Shown here piece by piece: positions 37,109 through 45,788 of a stretch of 64,000 nucleotides of DNA; positions within the stretch are counted from its first letter, which is position 1, and each line of letters starts with the position of its first letter. The DNA is from Hydractinia symbiolongicarpus (Eukaryota > Cnidaria > Hydrozoa > Anthoathecata > Hydractiniidae). The position numbers and the translations under genes were made by a program. The notes beneath the pieces were generated by a model that saw only the letters and a program-made list of their open reading frames with translations, ran no database searches and had not been told where the DNA came from. The stretch lies in assembly GCF_029227915.1 (NCBI RefSeq), contig NC_079884.1, positions 19,098,001-19,162,000 of the forward strand, in the 5' to 3' direction.

Positions 37109-37247
37109 AATGGCGGAGGCGGCTCCTGGCGAGCGACGCAGCTGGAGCGTAACAGTTTTCTTCCAAACGGTACAAGAATTCAAGTACAAAGTACAAATAT
37201 AAGGCACATAGTGAAGTGTATATAGCCTCCTTGTATCCGACACTACA
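37109..37247 (-). repeat. 5' LTR (right end), rearranged; inner edge uncertain
   Basis: It ends in CCGACACTACA like the other LTR. The 38-bp block appears at 37199-37236 in inverted orientation (ATAAGGCAC…CTTGTAT), and about 38 bp present in the left LTR between that block and CCGACACTACA are absent. Further inward no clear match to the left LTR is seen, so the inner boundary is set only by assuming equal length. Confidence 0.45.
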
Positions 37248-37252
37248 CAGGA
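37248..37252. other. Target-site duplication CAGGA, right copy
   Basis: CAGGA directly follows the terminal CA of the right long terminal repeat (…CACTACA). Together with 32585-32589 it delimits a 4658-bp insertion; five bases is a usual Ty3/gypsy duplication length. Confidence 0.8.
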
Positions 37253-37830
37253 GGTAGCTGATATAAATCCCCAAACAACAAAATCGTTTTTCCTGCGAAA
37301 TATCTGTCATCTTTAGTTCCAAAGATTTGAGTGAGCCTCAAATGAATATGAAACAACATCAAATTTGAAACCATTGATATTTCATCAATTATAACTGCAT
37401 GTACATCCTGAAGTTTGTTCCTTAGTTCGCATCTCGTTTTGTCGCTGAGATTCGGAAGATTAAATTTGTTGTAGCTACCTATCGGGATACCAAGTGCTGA
37501 ATGAATTGTTGTTCCTACTATAATAACTGCTGCAACACCTGTGGGTGCTAGTCGTAGTACTTTTGGTTTGTCCAGATTACCTACGCGATAAGAAAATAGT
37601 TTAGTTAAGGCATGGTATAACGTCTTTATAAGATGAGACTTTCCCACACCACCGCTACCTGACACAAAAATTCGCAGTGGTTCTACTTGATTTGGCTGTA
37701 GTGTTCCACCACTTGTTACGCGTTCCTTAGCCCATTTGAAAACGACCTCAAATGTTTCTCTTTGTTTCGAATTAAGTGAACGAATATTCGAATTGATATC
37801 CTCATCAGGTAGAGTGACGTGTTTCATCAA
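37248..37830 (-). pseudogene. Helitron Pif1-type helicase, N-terminal half
   Basis: The frame from 37830 carries the Pif1 signature set: NSKQRETFEVVFKWA before Walker A, GSGGVGKSHLIKTLY (Walker A, Lys of GKS), LAPTGVAA (motif Ia), IIDEISMVS (Walker B, motif II) and GDLYQLPPV (motif III). The reading frame then runs into TG-TAG, the first bases of the inserted LTR, which supplies the stop codon. In Helitrons this 5'-3' helicase unwinds the transposon strand during rolling-circle transposition. The continuation is at 32391-32584. Confidence 0.88.
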
Positions 37831-37847
37831 CGATTGATTACTAACAG

Positions 37848-38435
37848 CTATCGTGGCATTCTCGTTAAAAACAACTGCCTAACAACAATCGTATCTTTGT
37901 TGTCTTCATTTAAGGCTTCTTGGACATCATCATTCTCTTGTTGTGCAAATGCATTGGTACTATTTTTGGAATTATGAATGAAATGTCTAATTGCTTCATC
38001 GACCATATCACCATAAGGTTCAAAAGTAGTTTTGTTCTGGTTCACTCCTGTTAAAACATCTTCATCTAAAAGTTTATCCATATACAACCCACTTGTAGAC
38101 GATGTAAGATCTTTTTCGTTTCGAAAAGGATAAAACATGAAAAGTAGGTGATGGACATATTTTTCTGGATATTTATGCCGATTTGGAGCGTGGTACCGAA
38201 GTACTGATTTTACCTTTCTGCAAGTTAAAATATCTTTTGACGACATTAAGGGTAACTTTTGTGGAAAGCTTTGCGAGTTGTGATTATTTTCTATGAGGTC
38301 TGATGTTAAAACTTCTGGTTGACAGTCGTTATCTTTTTCATCATTCCGTTTTGCAGCAAGATAATAATGTGAAAGAAATTCTGCATAACACTCTGAATTT
38401 TTCGTTTTTGAAAGTTTTGTTCGGTCTATCAACAT
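37848..38435 (-). pseudogene. Helitron linker between Rep and helicase
   Basis: This 195-codon frame lies between the Rep tyrosine motif and the helicase. It includes VKSVLRYHAPNRHKYPEKY and LLFMFYPFRNEKDL, the conserved region that in Helitron proteins precedes the Pif1 domain. It ends near 37848, and homology resumes in another frame at 37830, so one frameshift separates the two. No catalytic motif is visible. Confidence 0.65.
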
Positions 38436-38526
38436 ACCTATCTAACATGTTTCGTTTAAATATGTCGGTACTGTCTTCTGGTAGTTCAAGTATTTCTTCC
38501 TCAGTTTTGCAAATTTTATACCTATG

Positions 38527-38913
38527 TTAACGTAAATTACTGTTAGCAAAAATAACAGCTGGAAAACATTTTTGCATCCATAACTCTGGCATAATGTGGT
38601 ATTCTGCTTCTTGTACAGAGCATTCTCTTATAGTAGCATATGCTCTTGCAATGGACTTCATTTGTTCATATTTGCCCGATTTGTTAGTTACAGCTTCAGC
38701 TGTAGCTTGTTTCATTGCTGGCGACGTTTCGTCCTCTGATTTTGAGAAGTAGGCACACATGTAATTGACAGCTTTGTATTGGTTTATAACTGGCTGAATG
38801 TCCATATTTGCACGCCATGCCATAAAACCTTCAGAGAAATAATTGTTTATATAACAAGAATGCGTAGGTCTTTCGAAATGAAGTTGGAAGTCATCGTCGT
38901 CAGATATAGACAA
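38527..38913 (-). pseudogene. Helitron Rep nuclease, two-tyrosine motif region
   Basis: The 128-codon frame contains NYMCAYFSKSED, with Y51, Y55 and K58 arranged like the YxxxYxxK motif of Helitron Rep. One of the tyrosines attacks and covalently holds the DNA 5' end during rolling-circle transposition. The downstream RECSVQEAEYHIMPELWM also fits the Rep C-terminal region. It is separated by a stop from the preceding frame (38917-39264). Confidence 0.8.
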
Positions 38914-38916
38914 CGC

Positions 38917-39424
38917 TTAGTAATATTGTTGCTCAGACAGATTTAGGTCATGAAGTACACCTGGAATAACTTTTATTGGCTGATAGTTTTCTTTGGAAGC
39001 ATCTAGAAAATTATTTTTTGCTGGATACAAATGAGTTCCAATGTATTCTTTAACTTTATCTAATATTTTTCTTCTTTTCAATAAAATTTTTGTCCTTTCA
39101 TTTAAAGGAATATCCTTTGAAAGTGGCTCAGCGATTATAGTATGATCTGTGAAAAATCTTTCGTAATTAAACCTGCAATCTATATTTTTGTACTTCTGAC
39201 ATGATTTGGAATGGGTGTGTGTCTGATAAGTTTTAACAACCTGACAAAAGTTCTGGTTCTTCATTTCGATCAGGTAAGTAACATCTAATAATTTTATCTA
39301 CGAACCCGATACAGACGTCCTTCGTTTCTTTTGTGAGGACCGGCGCGTTTATAACCCATAGAAATGAATGAACGTGGGGGGATCCACGAAATTGAAATTC
39401 AACTCTGATTACGTAATATTTCAC
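38917..39424 (-). pseudogene. Helitron Rep nuclease, HUH motif region
   Basis: The frame from 39424 reads RVEFQFRGSPHVHSFLW; HVH is the metal-binding HUH motif of rolling-circle Rep proteins. A frame change near 39240-39264 leads into a second open piece down to 38917 (YERFFTDHTIIAEPL, RRKILDKVKEYIGTHLYP). Together with the Y-motif at 38527-38913 this completes the Rep domain, although in three broken pieces. Confidence 0.8.
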
Positions 39425-39440
39425 TTTACCGAGAGGTCCA

Positions 39441-39874
39441 TCAAGAACAATTTCTTTGAAAAAATTTCGACGCGATATTGGAAATGCCGTGCAAAAAGGA
39501 CAAGGTTACTGTTGAGAATTCACATCTTTCCAAGTACGAAAGTTCGTTTATTTCTTCATCAGTCATAGGATTTCCCTCCATTTTTTTAATTATTTCTACC
39601 AATTCATTCCAACGGAGGTCTGCACAAGACAACGTCAAGAAAAATGTTGGTAAGCCAAGCTGTTTAACGGTTGCTAGCACCTCTAATAAAAGCGTTTCCA
39701 GTACGCAGGTGTCCCTTTAATGGTGTTCATAAAAGAATAACCTTGATCATTCAAAACAAGTTCTCTCACCTTTTCTTTGAAATTCTGACTCAACATTCTG
39801 GCAGTTATTGAACTTCCGCTCACTTTTTTCATCGCAATGTTAATGCTGCTTGTTAATCTCAAAAGTTGTAGCAC
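39441..39874 (-). pseudogene. Helitron-like N domain, C-terminal part
   Basis: Two abutting frames (39874-39683 and 39680-39441) encode SSINIAMKKVSGSSITARML, FMNTIKGTPAYWKRF and QLGLPTFFLTLSCADLRWNE. The GTPAYW and PTFFLTLSCADLRW segments are hallmarks of the Helitron helicase-like N-terminal domain that precedes the HUH nuclease. One frame shift near 39682 splits them. Confidence 0.8.
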
Positions 39875-39927
39875 AGAATGAGCATAAAAGATATAATCCG
39901 GGTCGGATGCGAATATTTGTTTGTAAT

Positions 39928-40272
39928 TTAGTAGGCGTTGATTAAAATACTTAACAGGGAAAGTTTAATATCTCTCTGAACAGTATATCCAAACTTTCCC
40001 GTTGGAAAAAGGCATGGATGAGCAAGTTCTTCACAATTATTATCAGATATCAAAGACAATGGTTTTTTTCCTTCTCCCGGTGCTATCACCACATTATCTT
40101 CGTCGACTTGAGAAGGTATATTACTTTTTAATGCAGTTTCTGTTGTCGGAACTCTGTACTCATTTAAAGGATTTTCAATTTGTTCCAATTCTTTTTGCGA
40201 CTCATGAACGGTATTTTCGGTATTTTCTTCGCCATCTTCCAAAGTCGTTAGGGATGAGTCTATGTTGTTCAA
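39928..40272 (-). pseudogene. Helitron-like N domain, N-terminal part (duplicate copy)
   Basis: The 114-codon frame contains VIAPGEGKKPLSLISDNNCEE and ELAHPCLFPTGKFGY, where the PxxxPTGKFG context is typical of the start of the Helitron N domain. It is identical to 40721-41065 because both lie inside a 793-bp tandem duplication. This copy is the one adjacent to the rest of the domain. Confidence 0.8.
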
Positions 40273-40720
40273 GTTGATTTCGATGTCTTGATAGAATGAG
40301 TTATTGTTCTTTAGGTATTCTAGTAGTAATTTGACCTTTTCAGGACGAACAACCTCAAAAAAAACGTGTCATTTAAAAGCCAATTTTCGCTTTAATTTCA
40401 CTAACACGATTCCTGTGCTATCAGACGGTTGTGGGAGGACATTAAAAACCTCACTAGTTTCGATAGGAATATTACATATTAAACCCTCTACTTTGGGCAT
40501 TTTTCATTATGGCCACCTTTTTGAACAATATTCTTTTTGACACAATGGCTTTCTCTAATTTTCTAATATTTTTCAATTCTTGGGGTAGTTCTGGCAGTTA
40601 TTGAACTTCCGCTCACTTTTTTCATCGCAATGTTAATGCTGCTTGTTAATCTCAAAAGTTGTAGCACAGAATGAGCATAAAAGATATAATCCGGGTCGGA
40701 TGCGAATATTTGTTTGTAAT

Positions 40721-41065
40721 TTAGTAGGCGTTGATTAAAATACTTAACAGGGAAAGTTTAATATCTCTCTGAACAGTATATCCAAACTTTCCCGTTGGAA
40801 AAAGGCATGGATGAGCAAGTTCTTCACAATTATTATCAGATATCAAAGACAATGGTTTTTTTCCTTCTCCCGGTGCTATCACCACATTATCTTCGTCGAC
40901 TTGAGAAGGTATATTACTTTTTAATGCAGTTTCTGTTGTCGGAACTCTGTACTCATTTAAAGGATTTTCAATTTGTTCCAATTCTTTTTGCGACTCATGA
41001 ACGGTATTTTCGGTATTTTCTTCGCCATCTTCCAAAGTCGTTAGGGATGAGTCTATGTTGTTCAA
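40721..41065 (-). pseudogene. Helitron-like N domain, N-terminal part (second copy)
   Basis: This is the same 114-codon frame as at 39928-40272, in the upstream copy of the 793-bp duplication. Upstream on the minus strand (41380-41080) reading continues as KRILFKKVAIMK and NIPIETSEVFNVLPQPSD with two stops, linking it to the Cys-rich finger at 41405-41614. Confidence 0.8.
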
Positions 41066-41404
41066 GTTGATTTCGATGTCTTGATAGAATGAGTTATTGT
41101 TCTTTAGGTATTCTAGTAGTAATTTGACCTTTTCAGGACGAACAACCTCAAAAAAAACGTGTCATTTAAAAGCCAATTTTCGCTTTAATTTCACTAACAC
41201 GATTCCTGTGCTATCAGACGGTTGTGGGAGGACATTAAAAACCTCACTAGTTTCGATAGGAATATTACATATTAAACCCTCTACTTTGGGCATTTTTCAT
41301 TATGGCCACCTTTTTGAACAATATTCTTTTTGACACAATGGCTTTCTCTAATTTTCTAATATTTTTCAATTCTTGGGGTAGTTCAAACACTTCGAGTTTA
41401 TTTA

Positions 41405-41614
41405 CTACAGCTTGACATGGTACATTACCTTTTCGCATTTTTTTTTATTGCATGTATGACAAATATACTCGTGATTGTCAAAACTAATAACTGTTGTTAA
41501 ATTTTCGTCCGATATCTCGTATCTCTCCTCTTTAAAAAGGATTACAGATTTTTTATAGAGGGTTCTGTTACATGATACACAAATATAACACGGGCCTTGT
41601 TCTATTTGCTTCAA
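41405..41614 (-). pseudogene. Cys-rich finger of the Helitron N-terminal region (DUF6570-like)
   Basis: The 69-codon frame has GPCYICVSCNRTLYKKSV and, 40 residues later, YICHTCNKKKC, two CxxC pairs that would form a zinc finger. This layout (GP-YIC-CxR-LY … YIC-TC) is known from proteins that precede Helitron N domains. It is followed after a break by the LPQELKNIRKLE region near 41370. Confidence 0.6.
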
Positions 41615-41619
41615 AAAGC

Positions 41620-42475
41620 CTCATTTTCTTGTTTTTGTAGCATGCTCCTGTTAGCCCTTAATACCATCGTATTTTTCTTTCTCGTGCTTCCTCTTTTTCT
41701 CCTTTTCACGGTCATGAGCTTTCGTTCCCACTATCTCTGACGCAACAGTTTCGTACTTTCACGTTTTCATTCCTTTTCAGCTTCATGATTTTCTGTCCCT
41801 ATCCTCTGTTGTCTCAGCATTTTCGCTTGCTGCTTTGCTTTCACGCTTACACACTTCTTCGGATTCTTCAGATACTGTCTATCTCTCATCTTTGCAAAGC
41901 CGCATTTTCTTTATATAAGTATCATGATTAGTTATGTCCACCGTGGTTGATCGTTCTGCTTCTTTCCGCTCCCTATTTATTAATCTAGTCATCTCTGACG
42001 TCATTAGTTCCAGATTACCCTCGCTAACATGAAATCGATTTGATACTGCATATTTGTCTGCACATAATTCTCGTGTATATAACATCCAAGATCTGCAAGT
42101 TTTTTAAACCCTAGCAATACCGCAGAACCCTCCCCGTTTGATAAATAACCATTTTCGCTATTTCCATGGGAATCGAGAAGGAAATAAATGTTTCTTACCC
42201 GCAGAATCGCAAAAGTAAATTGATTGATCAACATTATGGCTCCAGCGCCTATTTGCTCATGTAGACCAGTAGATGTTACAAAATTCACTTCTCTGTGCGG
42301 TGTTAATATGCCATACTCCGAGAATAGTTTTTTCGATGTGATTCGCGTGTTAAATACGGTAACTTGTTGTGGAAGTTCCTCTAGTGCTAGGTAACCCTCT
42401 TTTCTCAAGCTAAAATACGTTGCATTCGAGCATATTTCGAAATTGATTTTTTTGTCGTATGGATTTTTGATACTT
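41620..42475 (-). pseudogene. Cysteine-peptidase-like segment and basic linker at the Helitron N terminus
   Basis: The open part from about 42475 to 42004 includes TGLHEQIGAGAIMLINQ and YFLLDSHGNSENG followed by GSAVLLGFKKLADLGCYI. A D-x-H with this surround resembles the C-terminal half of herpes tegument-type (C76) or related papain-like peptidase domains that are seen at the N terminus of some animal Helitron proteins. The catalytic Cys should lie near GLHEQIGAGA but is not visible. After a frame shift near 42080 a charged region follows (ERKEAERST, KKMRLCKDER, then VSVKAKQQAKMLRQQR with stops). Domain identity is a family-level guess. Confidence 0.4.
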
Positions 42476-42815
42476 TAAGGAATAATATCAAAAGGTTGGG
42501 CTTTCATGAGATTTGCTAAATACTTTCAAAAGATACAAGGCCATAAGATAATAAGATTCAAGTATGCAAACACGCAATTTTTATTTCCAATTTTCTTTAA
42601 TCGACCATAAACTATTTCTGTCGGAATGATTCGATATATTTTCAATTTATGGTGCTAAATACTTAACCTGGATTTTTATCGAATTAGGGACAAAAGACAT
42701 CACTATTTGAAGTTTTCTGGTATCATTACATTAATATATATCTAATGAAAAAAAAGACAAAATATACCATAGAAGAATGTTTATGGAACAAATATCATTA
42801 CAAGGTTATACAATA

Positions 42816-42983
42816 AATCTGTCGGAAGGATCTGGCAGATGGACAAATTTTAACATTTGAAAAATCGAGTTCTTTATATCTTTGCGACTTATTAACTGGA
42901 TGTCGTTTTCGAATCAGTAAATGATTTGAAGCTAAAACGTTTTTCTTTCTCGAAATCTCAAGAAAAGGTAAATCCGACAGATT
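42816..42983. repeat. 168-bp MITE-like unit with 11-bp perfect terminal inverted repeats
   Basis: AATCTGTCGGA at 42816-42826 and TCCGACAGATT at 42973-42983 are perfect inverted repeats that bound 168 bp of noncoding sequence. The same motif recurs at 43162, 44446, 45065 and 45233. Bases 42476-42815 upstream hold nothing I recognise. Confidence 0.6.
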
Positions 42984-43161
42984 AATCACTTAAAAATAAA
43001 GAATGTTTGCATCGATATGCTGAAATCACATTTATAAAAAGATGTTCACTTTTGCTATATATACTTTGCAAGGTGTATTTCCATGCTTGAATTATCTGAT
43101 TTTCATTGATCCTTCATAAATCCTTTTTCCCTCAGCAGAAATCGTCACCGAATCTAAGAAA

Positions 43162-44464
43162 GTCCATCCGACAGATTTATCATTACAGTTAAAGATTCGT
43201 AATAAATGATTTGAAATAACCTAAAAGCAACTTTCATGAAACCATTGAAGGCATATTGAGCACTTTAACCAGTCCTCCTTCTCATTTTCATGGTTGTATG
43301 ACCCAGCACACAGGGCACAAATGCTCCTCATAAGAGATAAACTCTCATATTCTTTTTCTTCATGGCCACATTCTAGCATACGATTATTACTGTACTGTTG
43401 TATTTTGAATGGTTCTTTATTGTTAGACAAATAAAAAAACTTCAACTCACATCCTCACAACTCACAAGCCGATTTGCAGCATCACAAAATTCTTTTGCGG
43501 AATTGACAACGACTTTTCCCGATTTAACGTGTCGAAAAACGACGTTCTTAATGGTGCCACCGATGCCGTCCATTGGCCCCTTTCCATGGTGGGCCTCGTT
43601 GAGAGGTCTGATCTTCAGTTAGGATATTTGCTTTTCTCCCCCTTTTGCTAAACTGAATCCTTGGCTTGTATTTGTGAGCCAAACCTTTGGTAACCTCACA
43701 TTTTTTTCTCGGACTCTTTGGCAAGAGTTTTTCAACTTTGCTGACACTTCGGTGTAACGATTGGTATGTTGTAAAAGCTGCTGTTGGTTCAGTTTCGTTG
43801 CTGTTAACAGCTTGGTCTTTCTTGTTTGCTTCTTCATTTTCTTGTTTTTTTCTCTCTCGGTCTTCCCTCTTTCTCAGCCTGTCTTTTTCTAGATGTTCTT
43901 CATATTTTTTGGGCTCTACGTATTTCATATATTCAAGTTTATTTCTTTTTCTGTTCTTGTCTTCCTCCTGATATTTTTCTGCATTCTTTTCTCGATACTT
44001 CTTTATATATTCTTTGTTTGCCTGGCTCTTTGATCTATTTAGTTTTGGTCTTCCCATGATTGATAATTCGTTCGTTAAAAAAGAGTACCAAATGACAAAA
44101 AAATTCCTTTTATACTTTTTTCACAACATTCGATTCTCAAAAACATTCGATTCTTAAGAACAATCGATTCCCCTGATGTAAAGCCCGTCCAAACGTTGAG
44201 ATGTATAAAAAAGGCGTAGCACGGTAGCAAAACATTAGTAAAAGAATCATAAGCTTGAGATAACAACCAGGTGGACATTCTCATTTTCTAAATCATTGAT
44301 CCAAACCTTAAACTATACTTTTCTGGTTATTTTCTCGCTTTTCTTCTGACTTTACCATTTAGTTCTTTGATTCATTGATTAAAATTTGAAAATTACTCTA
44401 ATATAACGAAGAGTAAAACGTCTTTTAGACCCCTATTTTGATAAAATTTATCTGTCGGATGGAC
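43162..44464. repeat. 1.3-kb unit bounded by 19-bp inverted repeats, enclosing a broken gene
   Basis: GTCCATCCGACAGATTTAT at 43162-43180 and ATTTATCTGTCGGATGGAC at 44446-44464 are near-perfect inverted repeats (one mismatch). The broken Cys/His-finger gene lies wholly inside. The repeat is the same motif that ends the small units at 42816-42983 and 45065-45250, here in the opposite, GTCC-outward orientation. Confidence 0.5.
43221..44057 (-). pseudogene. Unrecognised gene: basic coiled-coil start, HGKGPMDGIGG motif, Cys/His finger end
   Basis: The first frame (44057-43548) is extremely charged, with RKREDRERKKQENEEANKK and similar repeats, predicting a long basic coiled coil. At about 43590 the sequence switches frame into HGKGPMDGIGGTIKNVVFRH, a motif I associate with a family of uncharacterised, transposon-related animal proteins. 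The last frame (43445-43221) ends CALC…WLKCSICLQWFHESCF, a PHD/zinc-finger-like tail (CxxC…CxxC-x2-W-x-HxxC). GTGAGT at about 43450-43480 may be a splice donor. The central part usual for such a family seems deleted. No function is assigned. Confidence 0.45.
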
Positions 44465-44936
44465 TATTGGTATTCATGGAATTTAAAAAACAATACCATA
44501 TCAGGAGTTTCCAGATCAGCTCTCTCTGGTTCAAGCAATCCAAGATTTGATACTTTTGAAAATAATATATTGTAAACACATGATATATCCATGGAATATT
44601 GATTTTTATTATATACCCGTAAGCAAAAACAGCCATTGAATAAATAATCGTATTCCACCCGTATTATTCAATGCTTGTGACGTAACAATAGTTTTGACAA
44701 AACATTCGTATACGCATGTTTTGATTTTATCCTTTCCGCCTCATTAATTTTTATCGTAATTAACTGTGATTGGTTGTTTCTTAGTGGTCCGTTTTCTGAT
44801 TGGTCGATTTCCAAACACGTAAAATGGCGGGAACTTTTTTGTCGGAAAAATTCTTTTTACAACGAAAACAAAACAAACACAAAACAAAATAAGTAATATT
44901 AATTATAACAATCTCTTTTGGGTATATAATAAAACA

Positions 44937-45045
44937 TATATACAATAGGTAAACATATGTTATTGGATTTATTAACCCTCGGTGATATTATATTCAACTC
45001 CGCTGGTTAATAAATCTCAATAACCTATGTTTATCTATTGTATAT
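44937..45045. repeat. Imperfect hairpin, 41-bp arms with 27-bp loop
   Basis: TATATACAATAGGTAAACAT…TTTATTAACC (44937-44977) pairs with GGTTAATAAAT…TATCTATTGTATAT (45005-45045) with three or four mismatches or bulges. The region is AT-rich and noncoding. Bases 44465-44936 around it contain no gene I can support. Confidence 0.7.
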
Positions 45046-45064
45046 CTACTTATTATGTAACGAA

Positions 45065-45250
45065 AATCTGTCGGATGGACAAGTTTGAACTGGATACGCT
45101 AAATTTTTTAACTATGGTTCTTAATAAAATTTGATTATTAGTTTGGAAACTTATAACATATATCAATAGTTAAGAGACAATTCCAAAGCGATCTTATCAT
45201 GACGCATCCCATCGTTTTAGCGCTGTAATTAGTTGTCCATCCGATAGATT
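45065..45250. repeat. 186-bp MITE-like unit with 18-bp terminal inverted repeats
   Basis: AATCTGTCGGATGGACAA (45065-45082) and TTGTCCATCCGATAGATT (45233-45250) are inverted repeats with a single mismatch. The interior has no coding capacity. It shares its ends with the unit at 42816-42983. Bases 45251-45477 hold nothing recognised. Confidence 0.65.
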
Positions 45251-45477
45251 TATTTAGTCACTCGCTCATACGATCAGGACCGTATAGGACAGAAGTCTTT
45301 GTTTGCAAAGAAAACCTTTTAATTTTATCAAAGTTAGGACATTAATTAAACCATTTTTGAAGAAATATCACGCAACACTTCAATTTTAAATTTTTCTAAA
45401 GTGTTGACCAATTTCGAAATATGCACATTTCCAAAGTCAAGAAATGGAAACACGTTTAATTTTTGACCAGCATATAG

Positions 45478-45708
45478 CTAATAATGCATTACAAGTACAT
45501 TGAACACCTGCTGAATTCCCAAAGCGCGAATTGCCTTGGCTAAAAGACGCGAAAACTTTCTTGTGAAACGTGACCGGCCCGGATTAGTTTCTACATCACC
45601 ATCTAATGACAAGAGTTCGCAGTTCGAAATAGTGATTGCCATTATAATCATCACAATGCTTGATATAATTCCGACGCGACCCATGAAAACCTTAATTGTC
45701 ACTACCAA
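45478..45708 (-). CDS. Short ORF with hydrophobic N terminus and 2A-like motif
   Basis: The 76-codon frame has a hydrophobic stretch (IISSIVMIIMAITI, residues about 14-27) followed by CELLSLDGDVETNPGRSR. GDVETNPG matches the core of 2A/2A-like ribosome-skipping peptides (D-V/I-E-x-N-P-G followed by P), except that the last Pro is Arg (CGG). In animals such motifs occur at the start of non-LTR retrotransposon and some NLR-type proteins, where the hydrophobic stretch can also act as a signal sequence. After the motif come 28 residues and a stop, with no recognisable domain. Its parent protein is not visible, so it may be a 5' fragment of a dead retrotransposon or a leader exon. Confidence 0.45.
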   Translation of the reverse strand: MVVTIKVFMGRVGIISSIVMIIMAITISNCELLSLDGDVETNPGRSRFTRKFSRLLAKAIRALGIQQVFNVLVMHY

Positions 45709-45788
45709 TTTTTAATAGTGTAATTCAACATGAACTTTAACATGTATTTACCAATTAAAAAAATTAAAAAATATAACGAGACCGCCAA

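Larger units (their letters stand above)
32590..37247 (-). mobile_element. Ty3/gypsy LTR retrotransposon inserted in the Helitron helicase
   Basis: The element has TG…CA ends, a 5-bp target duplication, a polypurine tract next to the 3' terminal repeat, and gag, CCHC, protease, reverse transcriptase, RNase H and integrase remnants in Ty3/gypsy order on the minus strand. It is 4658 bp long, in the usual range. Coding is broken by several stops and frameshifts and the integrase has lost its catalytic Glu. The two terminal repeats are strikingly unlike each other (see their entries), so the element has been rearranged or is very old. Confidence 0.9.
39798..41383. repeat. 793-bp perfect tandem duplication
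   Basis: Bases 39798-40590 and 40591-41383 appear identical. The junction reads …TTGGGGTAGTT then CTGGCAGTTATTG. Because the Helitron around it is riddled with mutations while these copies agree, the duplication is recent, or it is an assembly artefact. Confidence 0.95.
31590..42475 (-). mobile_element. Degenerate Helitron-type (Helentron-like) element, minus strand
   Basis: Read from high to low coordinates, the remnants occur in the order expected for an autonomous Helitron: a peptidase-like segment (about 42.4-42.0 kb), a Cys-rich finger (41.6-41.4 kb), a Helitron-like N domain (41.1-39.4 kb), Rep HUH motif HVH (near 39.37 kb), Rep two-Tyr motif YMCAYFSK (near 38.76 kb), a linker, a Pif1-type helicase with Walker A and B (37.8-37.25 kb), the next helicase motif (32.58-32.39 kb) and an EEP nuclease (32.3-31.6 kb). 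A Ty3/gypsy insertion and a 793-bp duplication split it. Many frameshifts make it dead. Terminal signals (5' TC, 3' hairpin-CTRR) could not be placed. Confidence 0.8.

Noticed and set aside
32643-37236. DNA transposon bounded by 38-bp terminal inverted repeats
   Set aside because: The content is gag-pol with a polypurine tract and TG…CA ends with a 5-bp duplication; the inverted 38-bp pair is better explained as a rearranged LTR.
43687-44059. Plus-strand Leu/Phe/Ser-rich ORFs that look like membrane proteins
   Set aside because: They are the complement of a Lys/Glu/Arg-rich coiled-coil reading frame; the hydrophobic pattern is a strand artefact.
44448-44658. Minus-strand ORFs of 62-64 codons
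   Set aside because: Low-complexity AT-rich sequence without motif; two overlapping frames of similar length suggest chance.
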